DNA of 64,000 bases from Micropterix aruncella (lineage: Eukaryota > Arthropoda > Insecta > Lepidoptera > Micropterigidae), in the NCBI GenBank assembly GCA_944548615.1, contig OX155979.1:13135766-13199765 (forward strand). The letters run 5' to 3'. Within the stretch, counting starts at the first letter, position 1. Each line of letters starts with the position of its first letter. Shown piece after piece: positions 54,858 to 64,000 of the stretch. The translations under genes and the position numbers were made by a program. The notes under the pieces are model-generated. The model was not told where the DNA came from. It searched no databases and saw nothing but the letters and a program-made list of their open reading frames with translations.

Positions 54858-55145
54858 TTGACTGTATTGGGGGTTTGGAGGATAATGTCAAACCGTTGTT
54901 GGTTCGAGCCACTGAGAGACTAATTACCTCGCGAATAACAGCGAGAACTTTGTCATGGCGGTAAGTGTACCGTCCTTGATCTAAGGCCACCTTGCAGCCA
55001 GCTAGAATGTGTCTAGCTGTGCAAGGGGTATTGCTACAGAGGGGACAAGAACTATCCTCGGCAAAGCTCCAACGAGCGAGGTTACTGGGGTCTGGAAGTG
55101 TATACTGAAAGGCATTCAAATAAAATTTCAGCATCTCTGGCGACC
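54858..55145 (-). mobile_element. RLE LINE internal fragment (copy 12)
   Basis: The minus frame 54826-55134 covers MLKFYLNAFQYTLPDPSNLA, the zinc motif CPLCSNTPC-x3-H-x4-C and KVLAVIREVISLSVARTN, then stops in a (GATTT)n-like run instead of a normal tail. Confidence 0.75.
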
Positions 55146-55299
55146 AGTTACTTAGTATTAAAATGATCGAATTTAGTAGTGTTTTTTTTTTTTAAATAGG
55201 CGAGGTAGCAATAACTGATGAATTCCAACTATTCTTAGCTGATGCCGACAGACTTGAAAATTTCGTTTATATGAAGAAAAAAAAAAGCAATTTTAGTCA

Positions 55300-55980
55300 T
55301 TTAATACTCACATTGATACTGGCCGAATGTGTGTGCGCGAGTGCAGCGCGCGGACGACTTAAAACCGTATCAACAAAAAAACTTGACAGGTGACAGCTCG
55401 ATTGTCACTTTCTTTTCAATTTGAATTAACTTAACCTACATTTTAATTCAATTAATAAATCTTGCGAAATATGATGAATACAGCGTATATTACGCACGAT
55501 TTTCGTATATGGTTTTTCGTATTATGGATAGACACATTCACAGCGCGAAAAATACACTATAATGTTCGGCACTGTTTGGAGGTCCTGTTTTTTGTAGATT
55601 GTATCGATTTTTAGGGGTTTATGCACGATTTTCGTGGGGTAATAACGCGAGCGGGAAACGAGCGACCTCGCGCGCGCAAAGAACAACAAAAACTGACCTT
55701 TTCCCTCGGTTGGCGGCGCTGGTACCAGCACTGCACTGCGCATGTATTCGTCCATTGTGATACCGGTGACGGCGTTGCTCAATAGAGGATTTTTTGCCGG
55801 ATTTTTCGCCGATTTGGCGTCGTCCGGCGGTCGGCTCGACATTTTCACGCGAAACACTCACAAATCGCGATTTTGCAAACGTCAAAAAGTGTTTTGATGT
55901 TCGGAATACGTGTCAACGCCCAGCGGCCGATTTCACAACTAATAAAGTGACAGCTGACTGACAGTTCGCCGATGGTATTA
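55300..55980. promoter_or_regulatory. CpG-rich stretch around a minus-strand first exon
   Basis: It is visibly richer in CG dinucleotides (GCGCGAGTGCAGCGCGCGGAC, TCGCGCGCGCAAAG, TTTTCGCCGATTTGGCG) than its AT-rich surroundings and free of recognisable repeats. GTGACAGCT occurs on both flanks (near 55391 and 55950). This could be a promoter region; no TATA box is claimed. Confidence 0.4.
55698..55842 (-). CDS. putative first coding exon of an unidentified gene
   Basis: On the minus strand ATG at 55842 opens a frame reading MSSRPPDDAKSAKNPAKNPL, then SNAVTGITMDEYMRSAVLVP, ending APPTEGK with the donor AAAAG/GTCAGT. It is 145 nt (48 codons + one base). The frame has no repeat match in the window, sits in the CpG-rich stretch and has a good donor. 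I do not recognise the product, and I could not find the next exon to the left. Confidence 0.45.
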
Positions 55981-56133
55981 GTTCCCGCCACGGACCTAAT
56001 CTTTTTCTTCTACAAGTACCATAGCCCTTTGCTTCTCTCCCCTCGGCAACCTTAACGTCTAATAACATAAACATAATTATGATCATGGGTATTTATTAGG
56101 TATTTATTAGGTATTGCGACATTATAGATTTTT

Positions 56134-56500
56134 TAACATCGCCTGACGTAACCGTCGTATCTATTGAAGAACGAGGTTCTTCTTATTTCAATGGCTTCCC
56201 GGATCATTCGAGGAAAGTAGAGTGGTTACTTCTGCTATCCAATATATGTTCGCAGATCTACGTGGAACACTCTTCTTAAAATGTTCCCGCCGCCGAACGC
56301 CGAAAGCACGGACGTAAGACAGTAATCCGGCCCCCCACCGCCGTTATAACCTACGCACTGGCGGCAGCGGTATGCGGCCTTTCCGCAAAACAACAAATCG
56401 ACAGCTCTTTCAGTCTACCCTGGATAACGGCGGCTGCAACGTCACCGAAACGTCGGATGCTACAAATTTCACGCGGTAAATTCGTTTCTATCCTATTTAT
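56134..56500. mobile_element. Penelope-like element, internally inverted copy
   Basis: 56140-56262 is the inverse complement of the GIY-YIG coding text at about 25896-26050 (for example GAACATATATTGGATAGC when inverted, matching ICEHILDS). 56263-56480 follows in the forward direction (TGTTCCCGCCGCCGAACGC, then GGCGGCAGCGGTATGCGGCC). The copy therefore consists of two pieces of one element in opposite orientation. Confidence 0.7.
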
Positions 56501-56758
56501 AAGAATCATAATAAGTGTAATATAGACCAAAAGGAACCTATAATGCAAATAAAAAGTTTCAACAAAGGGGATCGACCTGGAATGCACTCGACACGTTAAT
56601 TGACACGCACTCGACTTGTTAATTATTAGTACACAAGAGAGAACCATTAAAAAAACGATATTGTTAGTATTTATCTAAAAAATTGTTCAAAAACAGGTGC
56701 CATGCCATTTTTGCATGCGGAGGCTGGCTTCCGAAAGGTTAAGGAATGGAATAGGAAT

Positions 56759-57578
56759 AGTTAGTTAGTTAGTTGTCCTGGGCTTTTTCCCTTACTTGGC
56801 CTCTTGATTGTACCGTTGTGCGTGGCTCATGTTTCTATTTATGTTACTCCAGCAGCCTGTTTGGGTTGCTACAGGCCTCCGGGACAGATGCTGGAGATTG
56901 TAGTTTTTTTGCCCGTTGCTCTGCCACGCTCCTGCATTCCATGAGCACATGCTGTGGCGTTTCTTCTTCCTCCATGCATCCTCTGCATAGAGGACTGTCT
57001 GTCACACCTATGGTAAACACGTGTTTGTTTAGGGGACAGTGGCCTGTCATAGTACCTATGACTTTACGGATTTTGTCCCTTTTTAATCTGGTGAGGTTGC
57101 GGGCAAGTTTTTTAGGCGCTTCCGGAACTGCGTTCTTTGTTTGCCTGCATCCTGCGTTTTTTTTCCATTCTTTAAGGTGGGTTTCGTCGGTGTTCCTGCA
57201 TAGCCGTGTTTTTATTTGGGCCTGGGGTATGGGCATCGAGGGTTCCGGTCTATATACTATTTCCTTTGATCCCCTTTTGGCCAGTTCGTCTGCCGCGTCG
57301 TTTCCCAGTGAGTCGCTGTGCCCTTTAATCCATTGCAGGGCCACTCTATTCGACCTTGCAATGGATTGAAGCGCATTGTGGCATTCCAGTACAAGGACAG
57401 AGGATATAGTATTTTTTGCTAGCGCTTGTAGCACGGAGGCACTGTCGGAGACAAATTTCAAGCTTATGTCTCCGACATCTTTGGCTGCAACTGCCTGTGC
57501 TGCTCTGGTGATGCCAATGCATTCTGCTTGGAAGATCGTATTTAAGTTGCCTAGGGTAGTTGAAATTTTGATGTTTAG
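56759..57578 (-). mobile_element. RNase H LINE, family B, copy 2, with 13-bp duplication
   Basis: ATGGAATAGGAAT flanks it at 56746-56758 and 57579-57591. The minus frame 56844-57599 encodes AECIGITRAAQAVAAKDVGD, VSDSASVLQALA, VALQWIKGHSDSLGNDAADE, then TMTGHCPLNKHVFTIGV and CRGCMEEEETPQHVLMECRS. The tail on the minus strand is an (AACT)n run. Better preserved than the copy at 3712. 56501-56745 has nothing coding. Confidence 0.9.
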
Positions 57579-57591
57579 ATGGAATAGGAAT

Positions 57592-58394
57592 GTATCCATT
57601 TAATCCACCGCGCATATTTCCAATCGTTGAATGAATAACAAAAAAAATCCGTATAATCATTTATTCTGAAATAATTTTCAATCCTATGTCTACACAAGTT
57701 TTATAAAAAAAAAATTAGACTCCATCTACAATCTTTCTAAGCTTTGTTTAGAAAACTATACAACTTTTATTGTTACAAGACAGTTGAAAAAATTCACAAG
57801 GGCTAACAATTACCATTACGACCTTAAACGTAGAGATATTACGCATGAAATATTTCTTTTATATTTTACATTACAAAGTTAAGCTGCTGTTGCGTTTCTT
57901 GGTATGAGTGATTTTAAAAATGGAAATTTTGTACATATTGCAAATTATCATTTTAAATTTAAAGGTCCCGACAGAGCGGTGTACTTACCTTAACCATCTT
58001 ATGCTAAAAGTTTCAAATCATCGGAAGGACATCACATGTAATATTAGTGCCTATTTCAAACTGGTTACGAATAATTAAAATATTTTGACACTATAAAAAC
58101 ATAAAATAAATTTTAATATTACTTTACATATAGTAGGTAAAAATGGAGGTTGAGAAAAATAGTAGAGAAAGTACACGTTGAACGGTGTGGATATAAAAGC
58201 CCGCATAGAAATGCTATTGCTGCAAGCAATAAATTGTTTATCAAAATCCCTCAACAGCAAGCACAAAGGTCTTAAAACAACCGTGCCATTTTCAGATCAT
58301 GAGCATGTGAAGACGAAACGTTCAAATTTGTGATGACTATTGTATTAAATCGAATATTCTATTTCTTGTTGCTATATTCAAGTTTGTCGTCGTT
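57592..58394. other. intergenic stretch, nothing recognised
   Basis: AT-rich with only short chance frames. Confidence 0.4.
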
Positions 58395-58822
58395 GGGTGC
58401 TAATCGTCGGTAATTGGGGATGTTTACTGTCCTTGGTAATCACGGCATCAGTGTTTACGCCGACACTGATGCCGAAGCAATGAACATTTTATACGACATA
58501 TCTGGAATTGCTCAATCATATGGATTGAAAATCAATGCGGATAAGACCAATGTGCTCACTACAGACGGCTCAAAAGCCAGCGTTTACGTCGATGGAACCC
58601 AAATCGAACAGGTCCCACAATTCAAATATTTAGGATCGTTGGTTACGAAAAAGAAAGTGGCATCGACGGCCGATGCCCATTGCCGGATCGGTCAGGCAAC
58701 AGCAACATTCGCCTCGCTCAAGTGGCGCATATGGAAGCGAACGAATATTACCATCAAAACCAAAGTACGACTATACCGAACGTTGGTTCTTCCCATTCTT
58801 CTTTATGGATCGGAAAGATAAG
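58395..58822 (+). pseudogene. RTE-like LINE, RT fragment
   Basis: The frame 58414-58821 reads NHGISVYADTDAEAMNILYD (a damaged Y/FADD site), AQSYGLKINADKTNVLTTDG, QFKYLGSLVTKK and KTKVRLYRTLVLPILLYGSE, then a stop. The RT core and post-RT layout are RTE-type. It is cut at both ends and joined to an RNase H LINE end. Confidence 0.7.
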
Positions 58823-59005
58823 ATCGTAAAAGATACACCCACTTGTGTGGTCATCACCTCCAACCTGAGGAGGTAAAACAATCTGGCGCCAAAAGCCTGC
58901 TGCGGTTCTTAAATGACACGAGGCTTAGCGCAGAACTATAGTAGGTGGCGAACACAATAGATCAGCAATGGTCGCAGTGTTACAAGGCTCATAATCATTA
59001 AAAAA
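58823..59005 (+). mobile_element. RNase H LINE, family A, copy 3 (last about 180 bp)
   Basis: AAGATACACCCACTTG(T)GTGG, CAACCTGAGGAGGTAAAACA and GCTTAGCGCAGAACTATAGT match the end of copies 1 and 2. 59006-59720 has no gene and may include the 3' UTR of the acidic-protein gene. Confidence 0.75.
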
Positions 59006-59720
59006 ATGTATGAGCACGTCGATTCCGTAAAAAACTGCAGCTTTTTTATAAAAAAGTCGAACGCAACCTTCAATACTATTTTTCGTGACTTATTAAACTC
59101 GAATAGTTCAATGCGACCAATAGTTTATACGACACGATAGACATTTTAAATATAAAAATCTTCAAGAATGGTGAAGACACTTATTATTTGCACTTCTTTA
59201 ACTGCGGTATCTACCGATCGTTCGGCGAGTTTTAATGCGAAGTATGTGATAGTCCGAGATCCCACCGTTGAATTTCTAAGATCGCCTGTTATTTCAGCGA
59301 AACGCTATTTATATGCCGACATGCACACAATGTTGGATAAAACCTAAGTGTATGTGATGTGCACACATGTACACATCATGTACAAAAAATCAACGAGTGT
59401 GTGTTTATGGATAGAAGATATCTAGCGAGTGTTATCTGCTTCAGTGTGAATCCATGTTTCCGAAGCGTTAGTTGAGACTGATATAACGAGTGTCGATAGA
59501 TCCATAAGCCACAAAGGCTGTTAAATTTTGATGTAGGCGTCTGATCAGCTGTTTCCATTCTATCATTATCATCATCGATTTCACTGAAATACCACATGAT
59601 AAACTACGGTGAGGTCTCAAAGTATTACATTTCGCCGAACGATCGGACAATTTCGCACTTCGCCACCGTCGGAAATGATACTCTTAATCCTAATCATAAA
59701 GAATGTCTGAAATATATTCG

Positions 59721-60560
59721 CTAATCGAACATTTCTCCGTCGGAAATATTGTCGAGGTCTTCGCAAGTGTCTTTGACCGTTTTGACGATCGGCGCCTCGA
59801 CGGCAACACTTTCTGCGGCGAAATTATCATCGCCGTTTCGCAGCGCTTCGTCCGTCACGGCGTCCGTTCGATCGTCGCCGTTCGACGCTTCCTCCGCCGC
59901 TTCCGCTTCTGGCGCTTTGTGCTCTTCTATCGTGGAGTCTTTAGCGTTTTCCTGCGTTTGCTCTTGCGCGTCGTTCGTATTCTCCGCGTCTCGGACTTCA
60001 TCTGTGTTTTCTTCGATTGCGGATTCTTCGGCGGGTTTTTCTTCCGCTGTTTCGTCGAGCGTCGCGTCTTCTTCTCGCGTTACTTCTGCCGCACTCTCGG
60101 GATCCTTCATTTCGATCGATTCGTCTTTGTCATCTTGAGGTTCATCCGCCTCGCCTTCGTCTTGAGTTTCAACGACTGCATCTTGAACGTCCTCTTCCTC
60201 TTCATGGGCGGGGTTATCGTCGTTCGTATTCTGAGCTTCGGGCTCGTTTTCGTTGAGAGATTCTTCCACGGCGGTCTCGTCAACATCTGCCGGTTCTTGT
60301 ACGGACTCATCGGCGTTGGCAGCCGGCTCATCTTCCGTGATCGACTCTTCAACATCGGATTTATCTTCGGCGAGCATAGTCTCCGTTACCGCATGCGCCT
60401 CCGTTTCTGCTTCTGCTTCTGTTTCGGTCTTCGTTTCTTTTTCTTCTTCCGTTTCTGCTTCCGCTTCCGCTTCTGCTTCCGTTTCTGGACGAGCCGCAGG
60501 TGTATCTTCGGACGGAACAGCATCGTCTGCTGCCGTTTCAGCATTGTCCACTTCGGCAAC
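59721..60560 (-). CDS. 3' terminal exon of an acidic, Glu/Ala-rich protein gene
   Basis: On the minus strand the acceptor CTATTTTAG/GTTGCC lies at 60561-60562 and the frame runs 279 codons to TAG at 59721-59723. The translation is dominated by Glu, Asp, Ala and Thr with repeats such as EAEAEAEAETEEE. It has few basic residues and ends CEDLDNISDGEMFD. It begins in phase 0 after the acceptor with no Met at its start, so at least one upstream coding exon exists to the right; I could not find it. The composition is typical of intrinsically disordered nuclear or cytoskeletal proteins. I do not recognise a family. Codon use and GC content differ from the surrounding repeats and no related copy is in the window, which supports a real host exon. 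The long opposite-strand frames are shadows of the (GAG/GCN)-rich composition. Confidence 0.65.
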   Translation of the reverse strand, partial: VAEVDNAETAADDAVPSEDTPAARPETEAEAEAEAETEEEKETKTETEAEAETEAHAVTETMLAEDKSDVEESITEDEPAANADESVQEPADVDETAVEESLNENEPEAQNTNDDNPAHEEEEDVQDAVVETQDEGEADEPQDDKDESIEMKDPESAAEVTREEDATLDETAEEKPAEESAIEENTDEVRDAENTNDAQEQTQENAKDSTIEEHKAPEAEAAEEASNGDDRTDAVTDEALRNGDDNFAAESVAVEAPIVKTVKDTCEDLDNISDGEMFD

Positions 60561-60849
60561 CTAAAATAGAAAACAAATTATATACTTACGTAAGTCACAG
60601 TGTAAATAGAACTAGCAAAGTCTTTAATCTATTGGAAATGCCGCCATCGAGTCAGGGTTGTTCCCTTCTCTCGACATATCGCCTCTTTTTGTACCATTTC
60701 ACCTATCTCTCGTTTAGTATTATCATTAATTATATAGGTAATAATTAGATTGCTCAATGATATAGTAAGTTTAGGCGGCTAGGATTTTACTATGATATGC
60801 AATGTGTAGATGACACTCATAGTTCTAAACATAGATTAATCTTCTCTTA
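60561..60849. other. intron sequence of the acidic-protein gene, nothing recognised
   Basis: No repeat ends or exons that I can support. Confidence 0.35.
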
Positions 60850-62289
60850 TCTATACTAATATTATAAAGAGGTAAAGTTTGTGAGGTTGTAAGGAGTAAT
60901 CTATTGAACCGATTTTGAAAATTCGTTTACCAATAGAAAGCCACGTTATGTGTCATAGGCTAATATATTAATCCGAAAAATGAAAAGACTTTCTCGTGGT
61001 AGTCGGATTTGCAAAATCGAAAAAAAAACGGTCGAACGAAAGCGTTTCTAACGAACGCTGCCTTAACGATGAGAGATATATGATTGAGTTTTATAAAAAA
61101 GTTGTAGAGCTTGATAATGCCTACAAAAAAAGCCAGCGACAGCATATGTCTAACTTTTATATTTAAGAGCCCTATCACATATTTTTTCCAGAAAGGCAAG
61201 AAAAGTGGATTTTTGGCGTTCTAATTCCAAGAAATGAAGAGATTTCTACAAACTTTAATTACTGAATTACCTGGACCATTTCTTGATGTTGACCATAGCG
61301 GCCTTTAATTTTAGATATAACGAATATTATTTACTTATTCAGCCCATTTTCCGAAAGTCGTTATTCGTAAAACGCTCGGAAGGCAAACTTTGAGCTCCTT
61401 AATACAGTAATATCACTACAACGAAAACCGTATACTATTTTTTTTTATGTCCGTCATGTATTCTTGTTGACCATAGCGGCCTTATTTTTTCGTTTTTTGA
61501 CCACATATCCAAGGTATACATTACTTACAATTACACAAAATTTAAAAAAAAACTTCCTGTATCATTCTAATTTTCTCAGAAATAAAATAAGATTCTTATA
61601 TAATACTTATACTATATTAAAGTTCACTCTTTTAGCAATACGACATAATATAAATTATTGTCATTAGAAAGGAGAAAACACTGCAAAAAACAATTAGAAA
61701 TTGTGTATATATTTGCTTGCGCAAGAGAAGAGCGCTCAGTGCCGCGGTTTTCTCCCAGGGTTGAATAGTTATTTATTTATTTATTTATTTATTTATCCTA
61801 TCTTTTATAGTTACATCCAAAAAAAAATGCGTTCATTTTTTAAACTCATTTTAAAAGAATACCTACGCTATTTTGTAATAGGCCTCTTAAGTCACAAAAA
61901 GTAGTTTTTTATATCAAAAAAATAATTTTAATCGTTAGGTCATGTTTATTGGTCATATTATCAACAATTTTGAATTCATATCAAAATAAATAAATTTATC
62001 GTCTCAACTGTTTAACAAAAGACTTTTCCCTTTTACTGCATATAATTTCCCTTTTTACTGCATAAATGGTTAAAGAGATAAGACACTCACAAGAAGACAC
62101 TCACAAATAACGGTAATATAGTCAAATTGTCATGCAAATACATACATACATATGCAGTAAAAAAAATATAACCATTCTTTTGGCAGTCATGAAATAAATC
62201 ATAGCACGCAGTACTAACCGAACCACACTCATAATTTCATCTCAAGTAAAAAGTTTTACCGCCCAACGAAGTGGGCACGGGTCAGCTAG
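60850..62289 (+). mobile_element. Helitron family 1, copy c (1.44 kb)
   Basis: It starts TCTATACTAATATTATAAAG after A and ends GGGTCAGCTAG before T, with hairpin GCCCAACGAAGTGGGC. About 760 bp in the middle (61140-61900) is absent from the 679-bp copy at 29743. It has two similar 'accatagcggcct' phrases (near 61293 and 61471) and a TTTA run. No long frame. Confidence 0.8.
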
Positions 62290-62574
62290 TAATAAATAAA
62301 ACAAGAGATTTGTAACTCGCAATACATGTGTATATTGTTAATTTTATTTATTCATGTTATTTATAATAAACAATCACACATAATGTAATAAACAATTGCT
62401 TGTTTAAAATATGTTAAAAAGTGCTCAAATTTGTCCTTAATAAACTTTTACTACTAATCTAACATTAAATTATGCCATTTTCCTGACTTGGACCTGTCCT
62501 TTCATACATTTTTGGTTTTATCCAAAATTGTTCATCTCATGCATTCTATTTTTTTTATTTTAGACTAGCTGACC

Positions 62575-62884
62575 CAGTGAACTTCGTACCGCCTAACAGT
62601 CAATGAATGTCGTGTTACAGATTAGCTGAACTTAATTTATGATTTTATGAAAGTAATACAATGAATACAAAATAAATATTAAGTTCATTACTGTGAACAT
62701 GCCACGTACAACTAACCATGAGAAAAACACGGATTTTCATTTTGTATGGTAAAATGTTTTTGCTTTTATTTAAATTTTTCGTCAGGAAATAAATCATAGC
62801 ACTCAGTACTAACCGAACCACACTCATAATTTCATCACAAGTAAAAAGTTTTACCGCCCAACGAAGTGGGCACGGGTCAGCTAG
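62575..62884. mobile_element. composite of two Helitron 3' ends facing outward
   Basis: 62575-62782 is family 2 in reverse (CTAGCTGACCC tip, then the inverted text of 34225-37212 without the piggyBac element). 62783-62884 is the family 1 3' end in forward direction, ending GGGTCAGCTAG. Each terminus therefore reads GGGTCAGCTAG outward. Confidence 0.75.
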
Positions 62885-62984
62885 TATGACAATAAAGTTT
62901 TACAATAAAATCTTTGAAAAGATTATATCTAAAGTAAAGATTTATCTAAAGTAAGATCTAAAGAAAGATTATATCTAAAGTATA

Positions 62985-63230
62985 TAAAAAGTAAAGAGTT
63001 ATATCTGGACGGAGGGCTTTGCATCCATGACTTTCAGATCGCAAATTAATACTGTTTAGAGAAAGAATACCTCCAGAATCCTATCTAAAGTTTTCACGAT
63101 TATTGATAAAGGTTTTGTAGTGAAATGTTTCTTGCCTTTAGAACTGTTCCGCACAAACTTTATCGGGGGTTTGTAGGGTACTGTCAGACCCTTGTTGGCA
63201 CGAGCCACTCAGAGGCTAATTAATACGCCT
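62985..63230 (-). mobile_element. RLE LINE internal fragment (copy 13)
   Basis: Inverted text with AAAGAGTTATATCTGGACGG, GAGGGCTTTGCATCC and TTGTTGGCACGAGCCACT matches the middle of copy 1 with more substitutions and a small insertion near 63030. This is one of the most diverged copies. 63231-63636 has no gene and ends in an (ATT)n run near 63596-63620. Confidence 0.7.
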
Positions 63231-63636
63231 GGGTCTGACAGTGAGGCTTCAATGATAAACTTATACCGCAGTGGAGGAAGAAATAGAGCCGATAATTGAA
63301 TAAATACAGATATAATACAGATAATACGAAAAACGCCAATCGGCATGCGTGGCTGGCGTGCGATGCGTGGATCGTTCGAAATTTGAATTGAATGCTCATG
63401 GCAACCCGCGTTTGCAATTTGATTTTTAAAAGAGATGACATTCGAGGAATACTAACAGAAATTTTCGCCATTGACTTTATTTATGAAATGAATATTCAAA
63501 TGAAGTCCCTGGTTAATTGCCGTGAAAGTATTTGGGGTGAAACAATGGATATTATATCATCTTCAAGTTCGGTATATCGAGGTTGTTCTGTAATAATAAT
63601 AATAATTATTATTATTATTGCTATAATTGGAGGGAG

Positions 63637-64000
63637 TTAATGGGCCCTTTCTGAGTTGGCCACGAAGACCCATTCCGTTCAGGGTTGGTCACACTCACAG
63701 GTCAACACCCATCCGACGGCCTCCACGCATGAAGTGCGAGCCTGGGTAGGATTCTGGCCTTGGTCAGTTTCCCCTGGGAATCAAACTTCTGGCGCTTCTG
63801 GACGGTCTGCGCACCGTGCGGCGTAAGCCAATCGACTGTGCACTCTGACTAACAGTCGGGGGAGTCTGGAAGCAGTACTGTTTCCTATAGAAACGACCAT
63901 CGGTTATCCGATCCTGGGTGAACAGCCGGGCAAAGGACGCTGTGGTCCGCGATAGATTCGGTATACACTGTTTCACCGCTTCGTAAGCGAGAGGACCGCG
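63637..64000. mobile_element. family F element, left part (runs off the window)
   Basis: It starts TTAATGGGCCC and continues GAGTTGGCCACGAAGACCCA and CTGGACGGTCTGCGCACCGT. 63850-64000 is the reverse complement of 6065-6265. The element continues past the end of the window. Confidence 0.65.

Noticed and set aside
59703..60569. 288-residue plus-strand frame opposite the acidic exon, and other overlapping frames there
   Set aside because: Arg/Phe- or Ser-rich translations are the mirror of a GAG/GCN-rich coding strand. The minus-strand frame has a proper acceptor and better composition.
60581..60700. Candidate upstream exon for the acidic gene (ATG followed by SREGNNPDSMAAFPID, then a stop)
   Set aside because: The frame stops before any donor, and the apparent GTAAGT would leave an intron of only about 31 bp.
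63392..63640. 82-residue frame with a run of isoleucines
   Set aside because: The Ile run is an (ATT)n microsatellite and the frame ends at a repeat border.

Overview
This is a eukaryotic, almost certainly insect and probably lepidopteran, nuclear window. It is AT-rich, has no operons or ribosome-binding sites, contains spliced genes with GT-AG introns, and is packed with nested transposable elements. The lepidopteran reading rests on the mix of Helitron ends (hairpin GCCCAACGAAGTGGGC, terminal CTAG), a 'cgtccactg...taggcctccccc' dispersed repeat, piggyBac-type MITEs, mariner/Tc1, Penelope and several non-LTR families. It is an inference, not a proof.

The main host gene runs on the + strand from 1359 to 48008. 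I can assemble its last twelve coding exons by splice sites and reading phase. Every junction is in phase, giving about 518 residues after the upstream part that lies outside the window. They form a beta-rich ectodomain, two Cys pairs, one transmembrane helix and a short basic tail. The best family guess is VWA7/hemicentin-like, from general resemblance only. Its introns hold most of the transposons; the 18.8-kb intron between 6746 and 25581 is almost wholly repeat. Two other host fragments lie on the - strand: a putative first coding exon at 55698-55842 in a CpG-rich stretch, and a Glu/Ala-rich acidic 3' terminal exon at 59721-60560.

Mobile DNA by class. Non-LTR retrotransposons: about fifteen 3' fragments of a family with a restriction-like endonuclease (R2 superfamily type), several CR1-like copies (one with an open reverse transcriptase frame at 22293-24161), three families ending in an RNase H domain, and three RTE-like copies. 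Penelope-like: GIY-YIG fragments at 25796, 30427 and 56134. DNA transposons: one nearly intact piggyBac-like element (34594-37145, transposase split by one frameshift), a mariner (11654-13271), a Tc1 (39960-40840), two pogo/Tigger-like deletion derivatives, a hAT-like element, and three families of TTAA-flanked MITEs (seven, two and two copies). Non-autonomous Helitrons: two families, six pieces, all ending in CTAG before T.

Many insertions are nested and the target duplications are readable, so a relative order of events can be read directly. Examples: MITE in mariner; LINE in Tc1; piggyBac in Helitron, with the empty site present elsewhere in the window; endonuclease LINE in CR1-like LINE; endonuclease LINE in RTE. 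Two tandem structures stand out: a 39-bp minisatellite at 32508-33866 and a 943-bp triplication at 44195-47082, both in introns of the main gene.

No rRNA, functional tRNA, CRISPR or prokaryotic feature was found.
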